From the NCBI RefSeq assembly GCF_029023725.1, contig NZ_CP119075.1, positions 4,397,501-4,461,500 of the forward strand: a DNA stretch of 64,000 bases. The letters run 5' to 3'. The position numbers and the translations under genes are program-made. The stretch is from Synoicihabitans lomoniglobus (GTDB taxonomy: Bacteria; Verrucomicrobiota; Verrucomicrobiia; Opitutales; Opitutaceae). A model generated the notes under the pieces. That model searched no databases and was not told the origin of the DNA. It was given only the letters and a program-made list of their open reading frames with translations. Within the stretch, counting starts at the first letter, position 1. Each line of letters begins with the position of its first letter. Positions 38,740 through 48,020 of the stretch are shown here, in pieces.

Positions 38740-40533
38740 TCAGCGGACACGTTGCAACTCGGCGTAGGCGACGCTCTCCGCGTAACGGCCGGTTTTGAGA
38801 AAGATGCGCAATGAGTCGGTCGCCGCCGGCAGATCGACGGCCTCAAACTCCAGGCTCTTGACTCCCGCGCGGAATGGCTTGGTCCACGCTTGTCCGGCAA
38901 ATTTGATGGTGGCGACGCCATCGGCATCCTTGGCCTCAAAATCCAGTTTTACGCGGTAGGTGCCCGGCTCGGGCGTGCGCACGTCCCAATGCCCGCCGTT
39001 GACCGTATGCATGTCGCCCCAGTCGGATCCTTCCGTGGCGAGGCGCCAGCTGCGGTTGTCAAAACGCGACAAGACCGTGGTCGGCTGCGCGGGCGTGCCG
39101 AGCAAGGTGAGCGCCTGATGCGAGTAGTCGCGCTGACCGGTGACATCGTCGAACCAGGCTTCGTAATCTTCCAGCAACCGGTCGACGATCTCGGGGTGTT
39201 GCGCGGCGATGTTGTTGATTTCACTCGGGTCCTCCTGCAGGTCGTAGAGCTCAAGTGAGTTCAACATCGCCTTGATGCGACGCTCGGACGGCGGGTCGTA
39301 AACGACGTGAGGATTGTCATCCGGCGAGATCAACTTGTAGCGATCGGTGCGCACCGCGAAATGCACGTAGCGAAACGGCTCTGGTCCGGCGTGCAGTTGA
39401 TAAAACAAACGGCGATCCGGCCACGCATCGGTCTCTCCACGCAGCAGTGGCAGCATGGAAATACCGTCAATCGCCCGGTCCGTCGGCAGCGGGAATCCGC
39501 ACGCTTCGGCCAACGTCGGCATGACGTCGATATGGCCGGTCAGCGTTTCGAGCTTGCGGCCCGCGGCAAACTTGCCCGGCCACCGAATCAGAAACGGCAC
39601 GCGGATGCCGTTTTCATAAACACTGGTCTTCGTGCCGCGCAGGCCGCCGACGTAGCGGTCGGGATATTTGTCATTCTTGGTCCGGCGCGTGCGGGGTCCG
39701 TTGTCGGAAAGGAAAATCACGATCGTATCCTCCTCCAAATCAAGTTCCTCCAACGTGTCCATGATACGCCCGACATTGCGATCCACGGATGCGATCATGC
39801 CGTAGGTCAGCGCATTGTGTTCGTGTAGTCCCATTTTCCGATACGGATCGGCGAGTTCATCCGGCACGACCAAAGGGAAGTGCGGCAAGGGTGTGGAGTA
39901 GTAGGCCAAAAACGGCTGGTCCGCATTCTCGCGAATAAAGTCGATGGTCGCCTCCGCGAACACGTCGTCGCAGTAACCTTCCGTGCGTTCAGACACGCCA
40001 TTGTGCTCCAGCACGGGATCGTAATAGGTGTTACCCGCCGGGCCGGCGGGTTGGCCGATGCCGCCGCCTTTGTGCACCAGCACCTCCTGAAAGCCCTGGT
40101 CATTGGGACGCAGCGGGTAATTGGGGCCCAAGTGCCATTTGCCAAAAATGCCGGTGGCGTAACCCGCGTCGCGCATCAGCTCGGCCAACGTGATTTCGTC
40201 GGCGTGCATCATGAAGTTGCCGCCCAACACTTCGGTCACGCCCGTGCGATAACAATGCCGTCCCGTCAGCAACCCCGCCCGCGTCGGCGCGCAACTCGGG
40301 TAGGTGGTGAACTGGTCCAAACTCGTGCTTTGCCTGGCCAATCGATCGAGGTTGGGCGTGCGCAACGAAGGATTGCCGTTGTAGCCGACGTCGCCCCAGC
40401 CCTGATCGTCGGTGAGGATCAACACCACATTGGGGGATCTGCCTTCGGTCGCCGCGCTCGCCGCGACGAGCAAAGCAAAATAAGCGAGGACGATCAGGAA
40501 GGGGAACCGTCGCGAAGCAGGGGAAAACATCAT
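38740..40533 (-). CDS. Exported type I sulfatase with C-terminal beta domain, motif CAPTR
   Basis: A 597-residue sulfatase, longer than its neighbours. A signal peptide (about 8-28) precedes LTDDQGWGDVGYNGNP (metal aspartates at 42-43), C81 in SCAPTRAGLLTGRH, FGKWHLGPNYPL near 130 and FLSDNGPRTRR near 275. Residues about 490-597 form an extra beta-rich domain (VNGGHWDVRTPEPGTYRVKL, IKFAGQAW, DSLRIFLKTG), seen in some arylsulfatase A-type enzymes and possibly glycan-binding. It is the first gene of a five-gene operon running to the sulfatase at 34284, and has an exact copy of the locus-2 operator word 95 bp upstream. Confidence 0.93.
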   Translation of the reverse strand: MMFSPASRRFPFLIVLAYFALLVAASAATEGRSPNVVLILTDDQGWGDVGYNGNPSLRTPNLDRLARQSTSLDQFTTYPSCAPTRAGLLTGRHCYRTGVTEVLGGNFMMHADEITLAELMRDAGYATGIFGKWHLGPNYPLRPNDQGFQEVLVHKGGGIGQPAGPAGNTYYDPVLEHNGVSERTEGYCDDVFAEATIDFIRENADQPFLAYYSTPLPHFPLVVPDELADPYRKMGLHEHNALTYGMIASVDRNVGRIMDTLEELDLEEDTIVIFLSDNGPRTRRTKNDKYPDRYVGGLRGTKTSVYENGIRVPFLIRWPGKFAAGRKLETLTGHIDVMPTLAEACGFPLPTDRAIDGISMLPLLRGETDAWPDRRLFYQLHAGPEPFRYVHFAVRTDRYKLISPDDNPHVVYDPPSERRIKAMLNSLELYDLQEDPSEINNIAAQHPEIVDRLLEDYEAWFDDVTGQRDYSHQALTLLGTPAQPTTVLSRFDNRSWRLATEGSDWGDMHTVNGGHWDVRTPEPGTYRVKLDFEAKDADGVATIKFAGQAWTKPFRAGVKSLEFEAVDLPAATDSLRIFLKTGRYAESVAYAELQRVR

Positions 40534-40627
40534 GACAAAAAGTGGATAACACGGACGACGACATTCGTCCTCGTCGCCATATTACCCAGCGTCGGTCCCG
40601 CCCGCTAGGCCTCCCATCTCGGGAGGT

Positions 40628-40642
40628 GGCACTTTCGTATCA
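40628..40642 (-). promoter_or_regulatory. Locus-2 operator word upstream of the sulfatase-dehydratase operon
   Basis: GGCACTTTCGTATCA, identical at all 15 positions to the copy at 44787-44801. It ends 95 bp upstream of the sulfatase start codon at 40533, inside a 136-bp gap. Confidence 0.75.
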
Positions 40643-40669
40643 GTCGCCCAAAGAAGCGCATCTCGCCCC

Positions 40670-43450
40670 TCAGTAACTCCAGGCTTCGTCGAAATGCCCC
40701 ACCGCCACCGGAGCGGACTGGCCCAAATGTCGCACGGCCCAATCCCCCAGCCGCGCATAGTTCAAGTAGGCCACCGACGATGACGCGGCTTCGCCAAACG
40801 TGTGACCGCTGTTCAATACCACGTAGCGATCAGCTCCTCCGGCCAACGGGTTGGGATGAATCAATACCGGCAGATGTTCGTCGGCGGCGTAGCGTTGATC
40901 ATTCATCGCAACCGTTTCCCGCGTCCACCCCAAAGGGAGAGCCGCCACCATGCTCGCCAGCACCGCGTTGCTGCCGGGGTCGCCGAAAAGAATCAAATTT
41001 TTGGTGCGAATATCCTCCGCCGTCACATCCCGGTCATCTTTCACCGGAACCTCCCCCACCCAGTAACGACTCCATTGATACGCGAAACGTTGCAATTCGG
41101 CTTCAGCCGCCGCCGCCACGGCCGGATGCCACGGCGTGCCGGTGCCGCGCACGGCCAGAAATGGAGTGGTGAACGCATCATCGATCGGGCCCTGTAGCCC
41201 GGGTCGTTTACGCCAGGCGCCCGCCTCCGCCGGAGGTAACTCCGCCACTTGCGCCCACCCTTTTGATGTGCGCTGCAAAACCCAGCCGTGGTCCGGATGC
41301 AGAAGGTTGCGATCCAGCTCGATGGTTCGCCCCGGCAGCACCACCCGCGGCTGCCGCGAGTCCAGGCGGTCGGCCGCCAAAGCGAATGCAGTGATATTTT
41401 GCAGGCGCGAGATGGTAACTTCGTTCGGCGCGGTCGCGCGGGCCACGATCTCAGACCGCGCATCGTGTTGATTCAGCCCGAGCAACTTCACCCAATAGGC
41501 GCGATTGTAACGCAGGGAGTAGGTCACAAAACGCACTTCCGGCCGCATCCGATCCGTTCCCTCGCCCGCGAGTTCGTTCATCAATTTCACCTGTTCGCGA
41601 TGCGTGGTCAACGCCACCCGATGACCCGCGCCGGGCGCCACCAAATTGATCATCTGCAGTTCCTCCTTCGCCATGGCCAATCCCATGAACGCATGGTTGC
41701 GCACGCCCGGATCTCTCTCGCCCATGGCCGCGACCACCGGTATCAACCCGGCGTTGGCGGCGTAACTCACCGCATCCATGGTGGGCAGCACCCGTTCCTC
41801 GTGGTCCGGCAACGCGCCCACCCGGATCAGGCGGGCATTGCCCTCCCCTTCCGCAAAGAAGCGTGTATCCACATAACCCATATACGGCCCCAGCGCCGCG
41901 AATCGATCCGGGTTTTTAAGTCCCACGTGCCACGTGCCCGAGGCACCCATGGAAAAGCCGCGCAACATGACCCGGTCACGGTCGATGTTATATTCCCGAC
42001 TTACCGCTTCGATTGCCTCAAAAATGTCGGCTTCCCCCGCAAAGCGGTAGCCGTTGGTCACGCGCCCCAACGGGTAGACTTCAATGTAATCCGCGTCGGG
42101 CGCCCGCCACCCCATGCCAAATCGGCGAAACCAATTACTGAATCCCAGCTGCGCCGCGCCTCCGGTCGAGGGAATGCTGCCGTGCAGCACCACGTCCAAA
42201 CGGACCGGACGCTTGCCGTCGTAATTCTCCGGCACCACCACCCCGTAAATCTGCGCGGACCCGTCGATGGCCGAACGGTGCCCGCGCAAAATACGACCGG
42301 TGTCCTGCCGCCATGGAGCCTTGCCCTCCCCCAACGCCGTCGCTCGCTCACGACCGGTCGCCAACGCCTCCGTCACCAATGCAACTTGGGACGCGGACAG
42401 ACTGGATTCAAAACGCAACGCCCACAGCGCCTGGTTGAGGTAGATCTCCGCATCCGCTGTGTCGACGGCCGGGAGGCGCTCGCGCAGTTGTGTCAGTTCC
42501 TCGCGCAAGGCCCGCGATTCCTGTTCGATTGTTTGGCGATCCGGCGCGCCGATCCCGGCCGGCCACTGCTCCGGCAACGCGCCGTCATCTCGCGTGTAGT
42601 CAAAACCCAGCGGCATGCCCGACCCATTCCAGTGGGCGTTGAAGAAATTGATGGAGCGTTGCACCAGCTCGCGCGGATCCTTCGCAAAGTCGGCACTGTC
42701 CGTCTCGATCGCCATCGTCCCCGACCATCCCGTTTCCCGAATCGCTTTGAACACCCCGGCAAAATTGACGTCGCCCTCCCCGGGCAGCTGGTCGACCCAC
42801 GTATTTTTCCCCTCGGCCCCGACTTGCACGGTTTTGTCCTTGAAATGCAGGTCGACCACGCGGTCCCCGTAGGAGCGGAAAATCTCAGCCGCGTCGAACC
42901 CGGCCGCCGTGACCCAGCCGATGTCGAGGCACACGTAAAGATCCGGGTATTGATCCAACAGCGCGTGCACCGTCGCAGGATCGCCGTAGGGCGTTTCGAG
43001 CCAGTGGTTGTGCACCGCCAACTTCAGGTCCTGGCGTTTGGCCGTCGCCAGGAGCTCGGACCACTTCGATTGATCGCGCGGCTCGACCACCAGAAATTTC
43101 ATCCCGCCCAACTTGGCCAACGCGAACATCTGCCGATCCTCATCCTCGTTGCGGCCCATGGCCGAATACATCGTGTAAGGTTCAATGCCCGCCGCCCGCA
43201 TCACTTTGAACTTGGACGCGTTGACGTTGCTTGGGGCCGCCGGGTCAATATGAGCGCGATAAAGCGCGACCCGCGTAATCCCCTGCTCCGCCGCAAAGGC
43301 CACCATGTCGTCAAAAGGCATCTCGCGACAGGTCCAACTTTGCAGGCCCAGTTCCGGCCGAGCCAACGCAGGCGCGACCAATAGCAAGCTCATCGACAGC
43401 CAACGCGATAGCCGACGTCCCCGCGAGCAACGTGAAGCGGAGGCGCTCAT
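40670..43450 (-). CDS. Exported fusion of a sugar-isomerase-like TIM barrel and a serine esterase
   Basis: A 926-residue protein from the ATG at 43450, which overlaps the upstream Gfo/Idh stop by 4 bp. After a signal peptide (about 12-32, SMSLLLVAPALA), residues 33-270 resemble xylose-isomerase-like TIM barrels: ITRVALYRAHID, KLAVHNHWLETPYGD, LDIGWVTAAG, VVDLHFKDK, GEGDVNFAGVFKAI, GTMAIETD. Residues 360-640 are an alpha/beta-hydrolase (IYGVVVPENYDGKRPVRLDVVLHG) with nucleophile S500 in RGFSMGASGTWH, and a later GAGHRV. The last 250 residues (LILFGDPGSNAVL, VVLNSGHTFGE) extend the esterase part. An epimerase-like barrel and an esterase exported in one chain is unusual. Confidence 0.82.
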   Translation of the reverse strand: MSASASRCSRGRRLSRWLSMSLLLVAPALARPELGLQSWTCREMPFDDMVAFAAEQGITRVALYRAHIDPAAPSNVNASKFKVMRAAGIEPYTMYSAMGRNEDEDRQMFALAKLGGMKFLVVEPRDQSKWSELLATAKRQDLKLAVHNHWLETPYGDPATVHALLDQYPDLYVCLDIGWVTAAGFDAAEIFRSYGDRVVDLHFKDKTVQVGAEGKNTWVDQLPGEGDVNFAGVFKAIRETGWSGTMAIETDSADFAKDPRELVQRSINFFNAHWNGSGMPLGFDYTRDDGALPEQWPAGIGAPDRQTIEQESRALREELTQLRERLPAVDTADAEIYLNQALWALRFESSLSASQVALVTEALATGRERATALGEGKAPWRQDTGRILRGHRSAIDGSAQIYGVVVPENYDGKRPVRLDVVLHGSIPSTGGAAQLGFSNWFRRFGMGWRAPDADYIEVYPLGRVTNGYRFAGEADIFEAIEAVSREYNIDRDRVMLRGFSMGASGTWHVGLKNPDRFAALGPYMGYVDTRFFAEGEGNARLIRVGALPDHEERVLPTMDAVSYAANAGLIPVVAAMGERDPGVRNHAFMGLAMAKEELQMINLVAPGAGHRVALTTHREQVKLMNELAGEGTDRMRPEVRFVTYSLRYNRAYWVKLLGLNQHDARSEIVARATAPNEVTISRLQNITAFALAADRLDSRQPRVVLPGRTIELDRNLLHPDHGWVLQRTSKGWAQVAELPPAEAGAWRKRPGLQGPIDDAFTTPFLAVRGTGTPWHPAVAAAAEAELQRFAYQWSRYWVGEVPVKDDRDVTAEDIRTKNLILFGDPGSNAVLASMVAALPLGWTRETVAMNDQRYAADEHLPVLIHPNPLAGGADRYVVLNSGHTFGEAASSSVAYLNYARLGDWAVRHLGQSAPVAVGHFDEAWSY

Positions 43451-44607
43451 GATTGGGGCACCTTGATCCAACGTGAACCCCGCGACGCACTTTTAACGAC
43501 CGCGTCGATGAAAACCATGCCCGCCACTCCGTCCGTGATCGTCGGGAAATCCGGGTTGCGGGGCACGCGACGACCGGACACCTCCGCGCGCACCGCCCGG
43601 AAGACTTCCTGGTAAATATTGGCAAAGGCCTCGAGGTAACCTTCGGGATGCCCAAATGGCACCCGCGTGAATTGCCCCGGCACCGTCACGTAGTCGTTGC
43701 CCCGTCGCCACACCTCGCGCGGTTTGTCGGGGTATTTGACGATCAACTCGTTCGGGTGTTCCTGGTGCCACTCCAAGGATGCCTTGGACCCATACACCCG
43801 CAGGCTCAGCGCATTCTCATCGCCCGCGCTGATCTGGGAGGCATGCAGCACCCCCTTCGCTCCATTGTCGAAACGCAGCAGCACATTGCCGTCATCGTCC
43901 AGCGTGCGTCCCGGCACGAACGCCGTGAGGTCGGCGCACAATTCGGTGATTTCCAAACCCGTGACATAACGCGCGAGATTCTCCGCGTGGGAACCGAGGT
44001 CACCCATGCAGCCTGCCGCGCCGGAACGTTTAGGATCGGTTCGCCAATCCGCCTGCTTCTGGCCGGAGGCCTCGATCGCGGAGGACAGCCAGCCCTGGGG
44101 ATACTCGACCAATACCTTGCGAATGTCGCCGAGCTTGCGGCGCTTCACGAGGTCGCGCGCCTGTTTGACCATGACGTTGCCGGTATAGTTGTGCGTCAGC
44201 GCGAACACCTTGCCCGTCCGCTCCACCACTTTCTGCAGCGTGCGCGCCTGCTTGAGGTCAAAGGTCACGGGCTTGTCACACACGACGTTAAAACCGCTCT
44301 CCAGGAACAGCTTGGCCGGACCAAAATGCTGGTGATTGGGCGTGACGATGACCACAAAATCCAGGCGTTCATCCTTGGGTCGATTCGCCTCGGCCGCCGC
44401 CATGTCCTTGTAACTCGGATACACCCGCAACGGGTCGAGATAAAAGTCGGATCCGGAATCGGCCGAACGCTGCGGGTCCGACGAAAAGGCGCCGGCCACC
44501 AGCTCGGCTTGGCCATCCATGATGGCGGCGATACGATGAACCGACCCAATGAAGGCGCCGCGGCCTCCACCGATCATTCCAAAACGAAGTTTACGTTTCA
44601 TAAGCAA
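43447..44607 (-). CDS. Gfo/Idh/MocA-family oxidoreductase A
   Basis: A 386-residue NAD(P)-dependent sugar oxidoreductase. The Rossmann motif is [13 protein letters not shown], the catalytic lysine is in CDKPVTFD, and [16 protein letters not shown] gives the Asp/His of the active site. [15 protein letters not shown] and [15 protein letters not shown] are typical of the longer subfamily with dehydrogenase or keto-glycoside activity. No signal peptide is visible. A start at the third codon (44601) is equally possible. It is the first gene of a two-gene unit with the TIM/esterase fusion and has an exact operator word 180 bp upstream. Confidence 0.9.
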   Translation of the reverse strand: MLMKRKLRFGMIGGGRGAFIGSVHRIAAIMDGQAELVAGAFSSDPQRSADSGSDFYLDPLRVYPSYKDMAAAEANRPKDERLDFVVIVTPNHQHFGPAKLFLESGFNVVCDKPVTFDLKQARTLQKVVERTGKVFALTHNYTGNVMVKQARDLVKRRKLGDIRKVLVEYPQGWLSSAIEASGQKQADWRTDPKRSGAAGCMGDLGSHAENLARYVTGLEITELCADLTAFVPGRTLDDDGNVLLRFDNGAKGVLHASQISAGDENALSLRVYGSKASLEWHQEHPNELIVKYPDKPREVWRRGNDYVTVPGQFTRVPFGHPEGYLEAFANIYQEVFRAVRAEVSGRRVPRNPDFPTITDGVAGMVFIDAVVKSASRGSRWIKVPQS

Positions 44608-44786
44608 ATACAGGTCGAGACACCGACACCAGCGAACGCCGAATATCTGTCGTGTTGACCAAAGAGGAGGACATAGAGGGGTGAAACGGAGCGCGCGTAG
44701 CCGACAGCCAAGCCGCCGTCACGGACCGTGGCGCACACCCTACTCCAAGTCGCCCTCACGGCTCTACGCTTGGCGTCTCGGACACC

Positions 44787-44801
44787 GGCACTTTCGTATC
44801 A
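44787..44801 (-). promoter_or_regulatory. Locus-2 operator word upstream of oxidoreductase A
   Basis: GGCACTTTCGTATCA, an exact repeat of the word at 40628-40642 more than 4 kb away, in the same orientation. It ends 180 bp upstream of the start codon of oxidoreductase A. Confidence 0.72.
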
Positions 44802-44864
44802 AGTGGGTGTCCGGTTCGCATATATCGTGAGGAGAAAGTCCGTCCTCAGCCCGCCCCGCCGGAA

Positions 44865-44934
44865 GTCGGGTGTGAAGCCCGACCCACACAGTTTGGATGC
44901 ACCGCTTGGCCGTGGGTCGGGCTTTACGCCCGAC
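44865..44934. repeat. REP-like long inverted repeat
   Basis: Arms of 23 bp: GTCGGGTGTGAAGCCCGAC plus CCAC at 44865-44887 and its near-perfect complement at 44912-44934 (21 of 23 positions), with a 24-bp spacer. Each arm is itself partly palindromic (GTCGGG..CCCGAC). This is the build of REP/BIME elements. No second copy was seen in the window. Confidence 0.7.
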
Positions 44935-44959
44935 AAGCTACCACGTCTGCCCAGCGGCG

Positions 44960-47900
44960 CTACGGCGCGTCGACTGGCACGAGTTTAAGCCCGCGCACAT
45001 CCGCCAACTCACGACGCAGCTTCCCATGCGGTTGCATCACGATCCGGCTTTCACCCGCGGTGAGTTTCAGGACGCCCGCATCGTGCTCGGCGAAGGTCGT
45101 GTAGCTCCCCGTGTCGGGCACGGTGCCGATGAGGGTGTCGTGACTCGCGACCACGGCAAATTGGTTGCCGGCGGAAACCTGGTCGGCCGCCAGGGTGACC
45201 AGCACCCGATAGCTACCGGCGTTGGCGACACTCACTTTCCACTCGGCCACATCCTCGACGAAACGCCACGGCGCGAGCACGTCGAGCGCCTCACGATAGG
45301 CGAGCTTGCGACCGAAAACGGTGGACTTGCTGGCGGGCAACAGGAGCGATCCGTCGGTCGCGGGCTCGATCAAAACACCGGCCGTTTCGGCCTCGTCATT
45401 TTCCAGTAATTCCCCCGCCCGCCAAGGCATGACACGATCGACGCTGGCGGCACGGACGGACGCAATCGTCGCGGGATCGACCGGCGGCGCGCGGTTGCCC
45501 CAAGCCTGACGAATGTAACTGAGAATTCCGGCAAAATCTTCATCGGAGAAGCCACCATTGGCGAAGCCGGGCATGGCCAGATTCCACGTCGTGCCGGCCA
45601 CTTCGATCTCACCGTAGAGACCGTTGAGCACAATCCGCGCAGCTCGTTCCTCCGATCCCGTGACCCATTCCGAACCGGCGAGCGGCGGCGCCACACCTTC
45701 CAGTCCGCGGCCATGGCCTTGGTGACAGGCAGCGCAAATCTGGTTAAATTTTTCTTCGCCGTGACGGATGAGTTCGCGCTGCTCGTCGGTAATGGCGGCG
45801 AGTTGGTCTTCGTCGAGGAAACGGCGCTCCGCCCCGGGCCATTCGAGTTTTTGTAACGCTTCGAGCGCGCGGTTGCGTTGCCCCTCCGGCAGGGTCTCAT
45901 CCCGGCTGAGACTCAACAACGCGGTCGGCCGCACCGGCAGACGGAACGGAGCCTCCCACTGCACCCACGTCAGCGCATTCAGGATAGCCTCGCGGCGGGC
46001 ATCGGAGTCATCCAAATGACCCAAAAGCTGATCGACTCGCGTCTCGTCGCCTTCGTAAAGCACGCAGAGCGCGAGCATCGCGGACAGTCCCGGTTTTTGG
46101 TCCTGCCATTCCAGGAAGGTCTCCAGTTCCTGCCCGCCGAGTCCCGTGAGGGCGGCTGTGCCCAGCAGCGGTTCAGCATCGATCTCAAGCAAGCGCTGCA
46201 TGGCCGCACGGGCCGCCGGCGTGCCGTAGGAGCCGAGCGACAGCATGAGCTGAAGTCGCACCGCCGGACTGGTATCAGCGACCAAGTCGGCCACCTCGGC
46301 GAAGAGCGCAGCGACGCCTTCGCTCAGGCGCACGCCCATCTCCCGCACCACTGGATCGGCGTCGCGCAGGGCCGAACGACGGGAGGCGTTGTCGAGCGCC
46401 CCCATGCCATCGAGGCTCCAGAGAGCGTGAACTTTGCCGAGGCCGTGGGCGCGTTGCACATAGGCGCGCAGTTCGGCGGTCGCATCGGCGCGTTCCACCA
46501 ACAAGCGTTGCGCCGTCAACCGCTGCCAGCCGTTGGCGTGACCGAGCATGGCAACAAGCTCCGGCGAGGTCATGGCGTTTAAATTCGGCGGCACCCGCGA
46601 CAACGGTCGATCCTCGGCGACGATGCGCCACATGCGACCGAAGTCGTCGCCTTCCGCCAGCTTGCGTTCATTGATCTGCTTCTCGAGCCACGGCACCATG
46701 AAGATGACGTGCTCGATAATGCCGTGATACATGTCGGCAATGTAGAGTGCACCGTCGGGGCCCACGCGGGCATTGACCGGACGAAAACGTTCATCGGTCG
46801 ACTGCAGGAATTCCTGTTCGGCCGGGTAGTAACGCGACACGGTGGGCTTGATGCCGTTCTCCATGACCAAGCGACCCAGCAGATGGCCGCCCGACTCCGG
46901 CACGAAGAAGTTACCGTAGGCGTCGTCGGGAAACTGCGTGCCGTCGTAGTAGCAGGTGCCCGCGACGATGGTGTAGGTTTCGAGACGACCGTCGTCGCGC
47001 AGCTCCAGCGCACCGAGCGTGATGGCCGGAGTGACGCGATTGGGATAAACGAGATTGGCGTCACCGGGCGCGAGATCGGCATTCACGCCAAACCGACTTT
47101 TGTCCTTCGCCGCGTTATCGTAGAGGGTCTGAAAATGCGGATTGCGCAGGAGATATTCCGCCGGGAGATAGTCGCCGTAAAGGGGTTGATCCTGGTAACA
47201 GGTGAAGAAGCGCCCCTTGTCATCGAAGGTCACCCCAAACTGACCGCGCTTCACCGTCGGAGCTTCCTCCAACACACCGTCGCGCCAGCGGTAACGTGAG
47301 GGCGAATCGGCGCAATGCAGCCAGTTGTCGAGCCCGTAACGCAGCCCGTTGGCCGTGTGCTGCGGGTTGCCGGGGAAACCCATTTCACCGACCTTGGTTT
47401 TGCGGTCAGCCTTCAGATCGCCGTCCAAGTCTTCGCAGAACCAAATGTGCGGAGGCTCCTGAATGAGCACGCCGCCTTTCACAAACGTAAGGGAACGCGG
47501 CATGACGAGCCCGTCCTGAAAGACGGTGCTGGTCTCGGCGTAACCATCGTGGTCCTTGTCCTCCAATACCACCACGCGGCAAATCGGCGCGCCTTCGTCA
47601 GTGCCCGCCAAGTCACGCATGTAACCTTGGTATTCCACCACCCACATGCGGCCCTCCGGATCGAACTCGAAGAAGATCGGTTTTTGCACCGCCGGCTCAT
47701 GGGCCACCAGCTCGATGCGGTAACCGGGCGCGAGCGTGAAGGATGCCTTCGCCTGCTCCGGCGACAGGATCGGCGCCTCCGGAATATCGATACGCTCGAG
47801 CAGCTTTTCCCCTTCTTCCCAATCCGCCCAACCACTGAGGGCAGAGGGTGGGCGCACCCGGGGCCGCCCGTCCGGCACGATGCCCTGCGCCGCCACCGGC

Positions 47901-47998
47901 ACGACGCTGCCGACCAACGCCAACAGGCCGGCCAAAAGATACGTGGCGCGCGAGCCTCGCAGAGAGGAGTTGGAACAGAAATGTGTCAGAGCGTTCAT
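44960..47998 (-). CDS. Exported beta-propeller/HEAT/cytochrome c dehydrogenase (PVC type)
   Basis: A 1012-residue periplasmic protein. A signal peptide (about 18-38) is followed by a six-bladed beta-propeller (about 80-450) like soluble glucose/sorbosone dehydrogenases: GYRIELVAHEP, GRMWVVEYQGYMRD, DKDHDGYAE, NPQHTANGLRYGLDNWLHCAD, GALYIADMYHGIIEHV. HEAT-like helices span about 470-720. A cytochrome c domain with heme motif CAACH lies near residue 754, with a distal Met probably in LAMPGF. A C-terminal beta domain (about 880-1010) may bind carbohydrate. The family is held to oxidise sugars and pass electrons through heme c. It follows two sulfatase genes with a 22-bp gap. Confidence 0.87.
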   Translation of the reverse strand: MNALTHFCSNSSLRGSRATYLLAGLLALVGSVVPVAAQGIVPDGRPRVRPPSALSGWADWEEGEKLLERIDIPEAPILSPEQAKASFTLAPGYRIELVAHEPAVQKPIFFEFDPEGRMWVVEYQGYMRDLAGTDEGAPICRVVVLEDKDHDGYAETSTVFQDGLVMPRSLTFVKGGVLIQEPPHIWFCEDLDGDLKADRKTKVGEMGFPGNPQHTANGLRYGLDNWLHCADSPSRYRWRDGVLEEAPTVKRGQFGVTFDDKGRFFTCYQDQPLYGDYLPAEYLLRNPHFQTLYDNAAKDKSRFGVNADLAPGDANLVYPNRVTPAITLGALELRDDGRLETYTIVAGTCYYDGTQFPDDAYGNFFVPESGGHLLGRLVMENGIKPTVSRYYPAEQEFLQSTDERFRPVNARVGPDGALYIADMYHGIIEHVIFMVPWLEKQINERKLAEGDDFGRMWRIVAEDRPLSRVPPNLNAMTSPELVAMLGHANGWQRLTAQRLLVERADATAELRAYVQRAHGLGKVHALWSLDGMGALDNASRRSALRDADPVVREMGVRLSEGVAALFAEVADLVADTSPAVRLQLMLSLGSYGTPAARAAMQRLLEIDAEPLLGTAALTGLGGQELETFLEWQDQKPGLSAMLALCVLYEGDETRVDQLLGHLDDSDARREAILNALTWVQWEAPFRLPVRPTALLSLSRDETLPEGQRNRALEALQKLEWPGAERRFLDEDQLAAITDEQRELIRHGEEKFNQICAACHQGHGRGLEGVAPPLAGSEWVTGSEERAARIVLNGLYGEIEVAGTTWNLAMPGFANGGFSDEDFAGILSYIRQAWGNRAPPVDPATIASVRAASVDRVMPWRAGELLENDEAETAGVLIEPATDGSLLLPASKSTVFGRKLAYREALDVLAPWRFVEDVAEWKVSVANAGSYRVLVTLAADQVSAGNQFAVVASHDTLIGTVPDTGSYTTFAEHDAGVLKLTAGESRIVMQPHGKLRRELADVRGLKLVPVDAP

Positions 47999-48020
47999 GG
48001 CAAAAAGGGTCGATCGGGGG

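Larger units (their letters stand above)
44608..44959. other. Intergenic region with operator word and REP-like hairpin
   Basis: 352 bp between the heme-c dehydrogenase end (44960) and oxidoreductase A (44607), without a supported gene. It contains the operator word at 44787-44801 and the long inverted repeat at 44865-44934. That hairpin lies 26 bp after the dehydrogenase stop and may end its transcript or protect its 3' end. Confidence 0.6.

Noticed and set aside
41288-43384. A 698-codon open frame opposite the TIM-barrel/esterase fusion
   Set aside because: Shadow frame rich in Arg, His and Gln with no recognised motif; the opposite strand encodes well-conserved catalytic segments.
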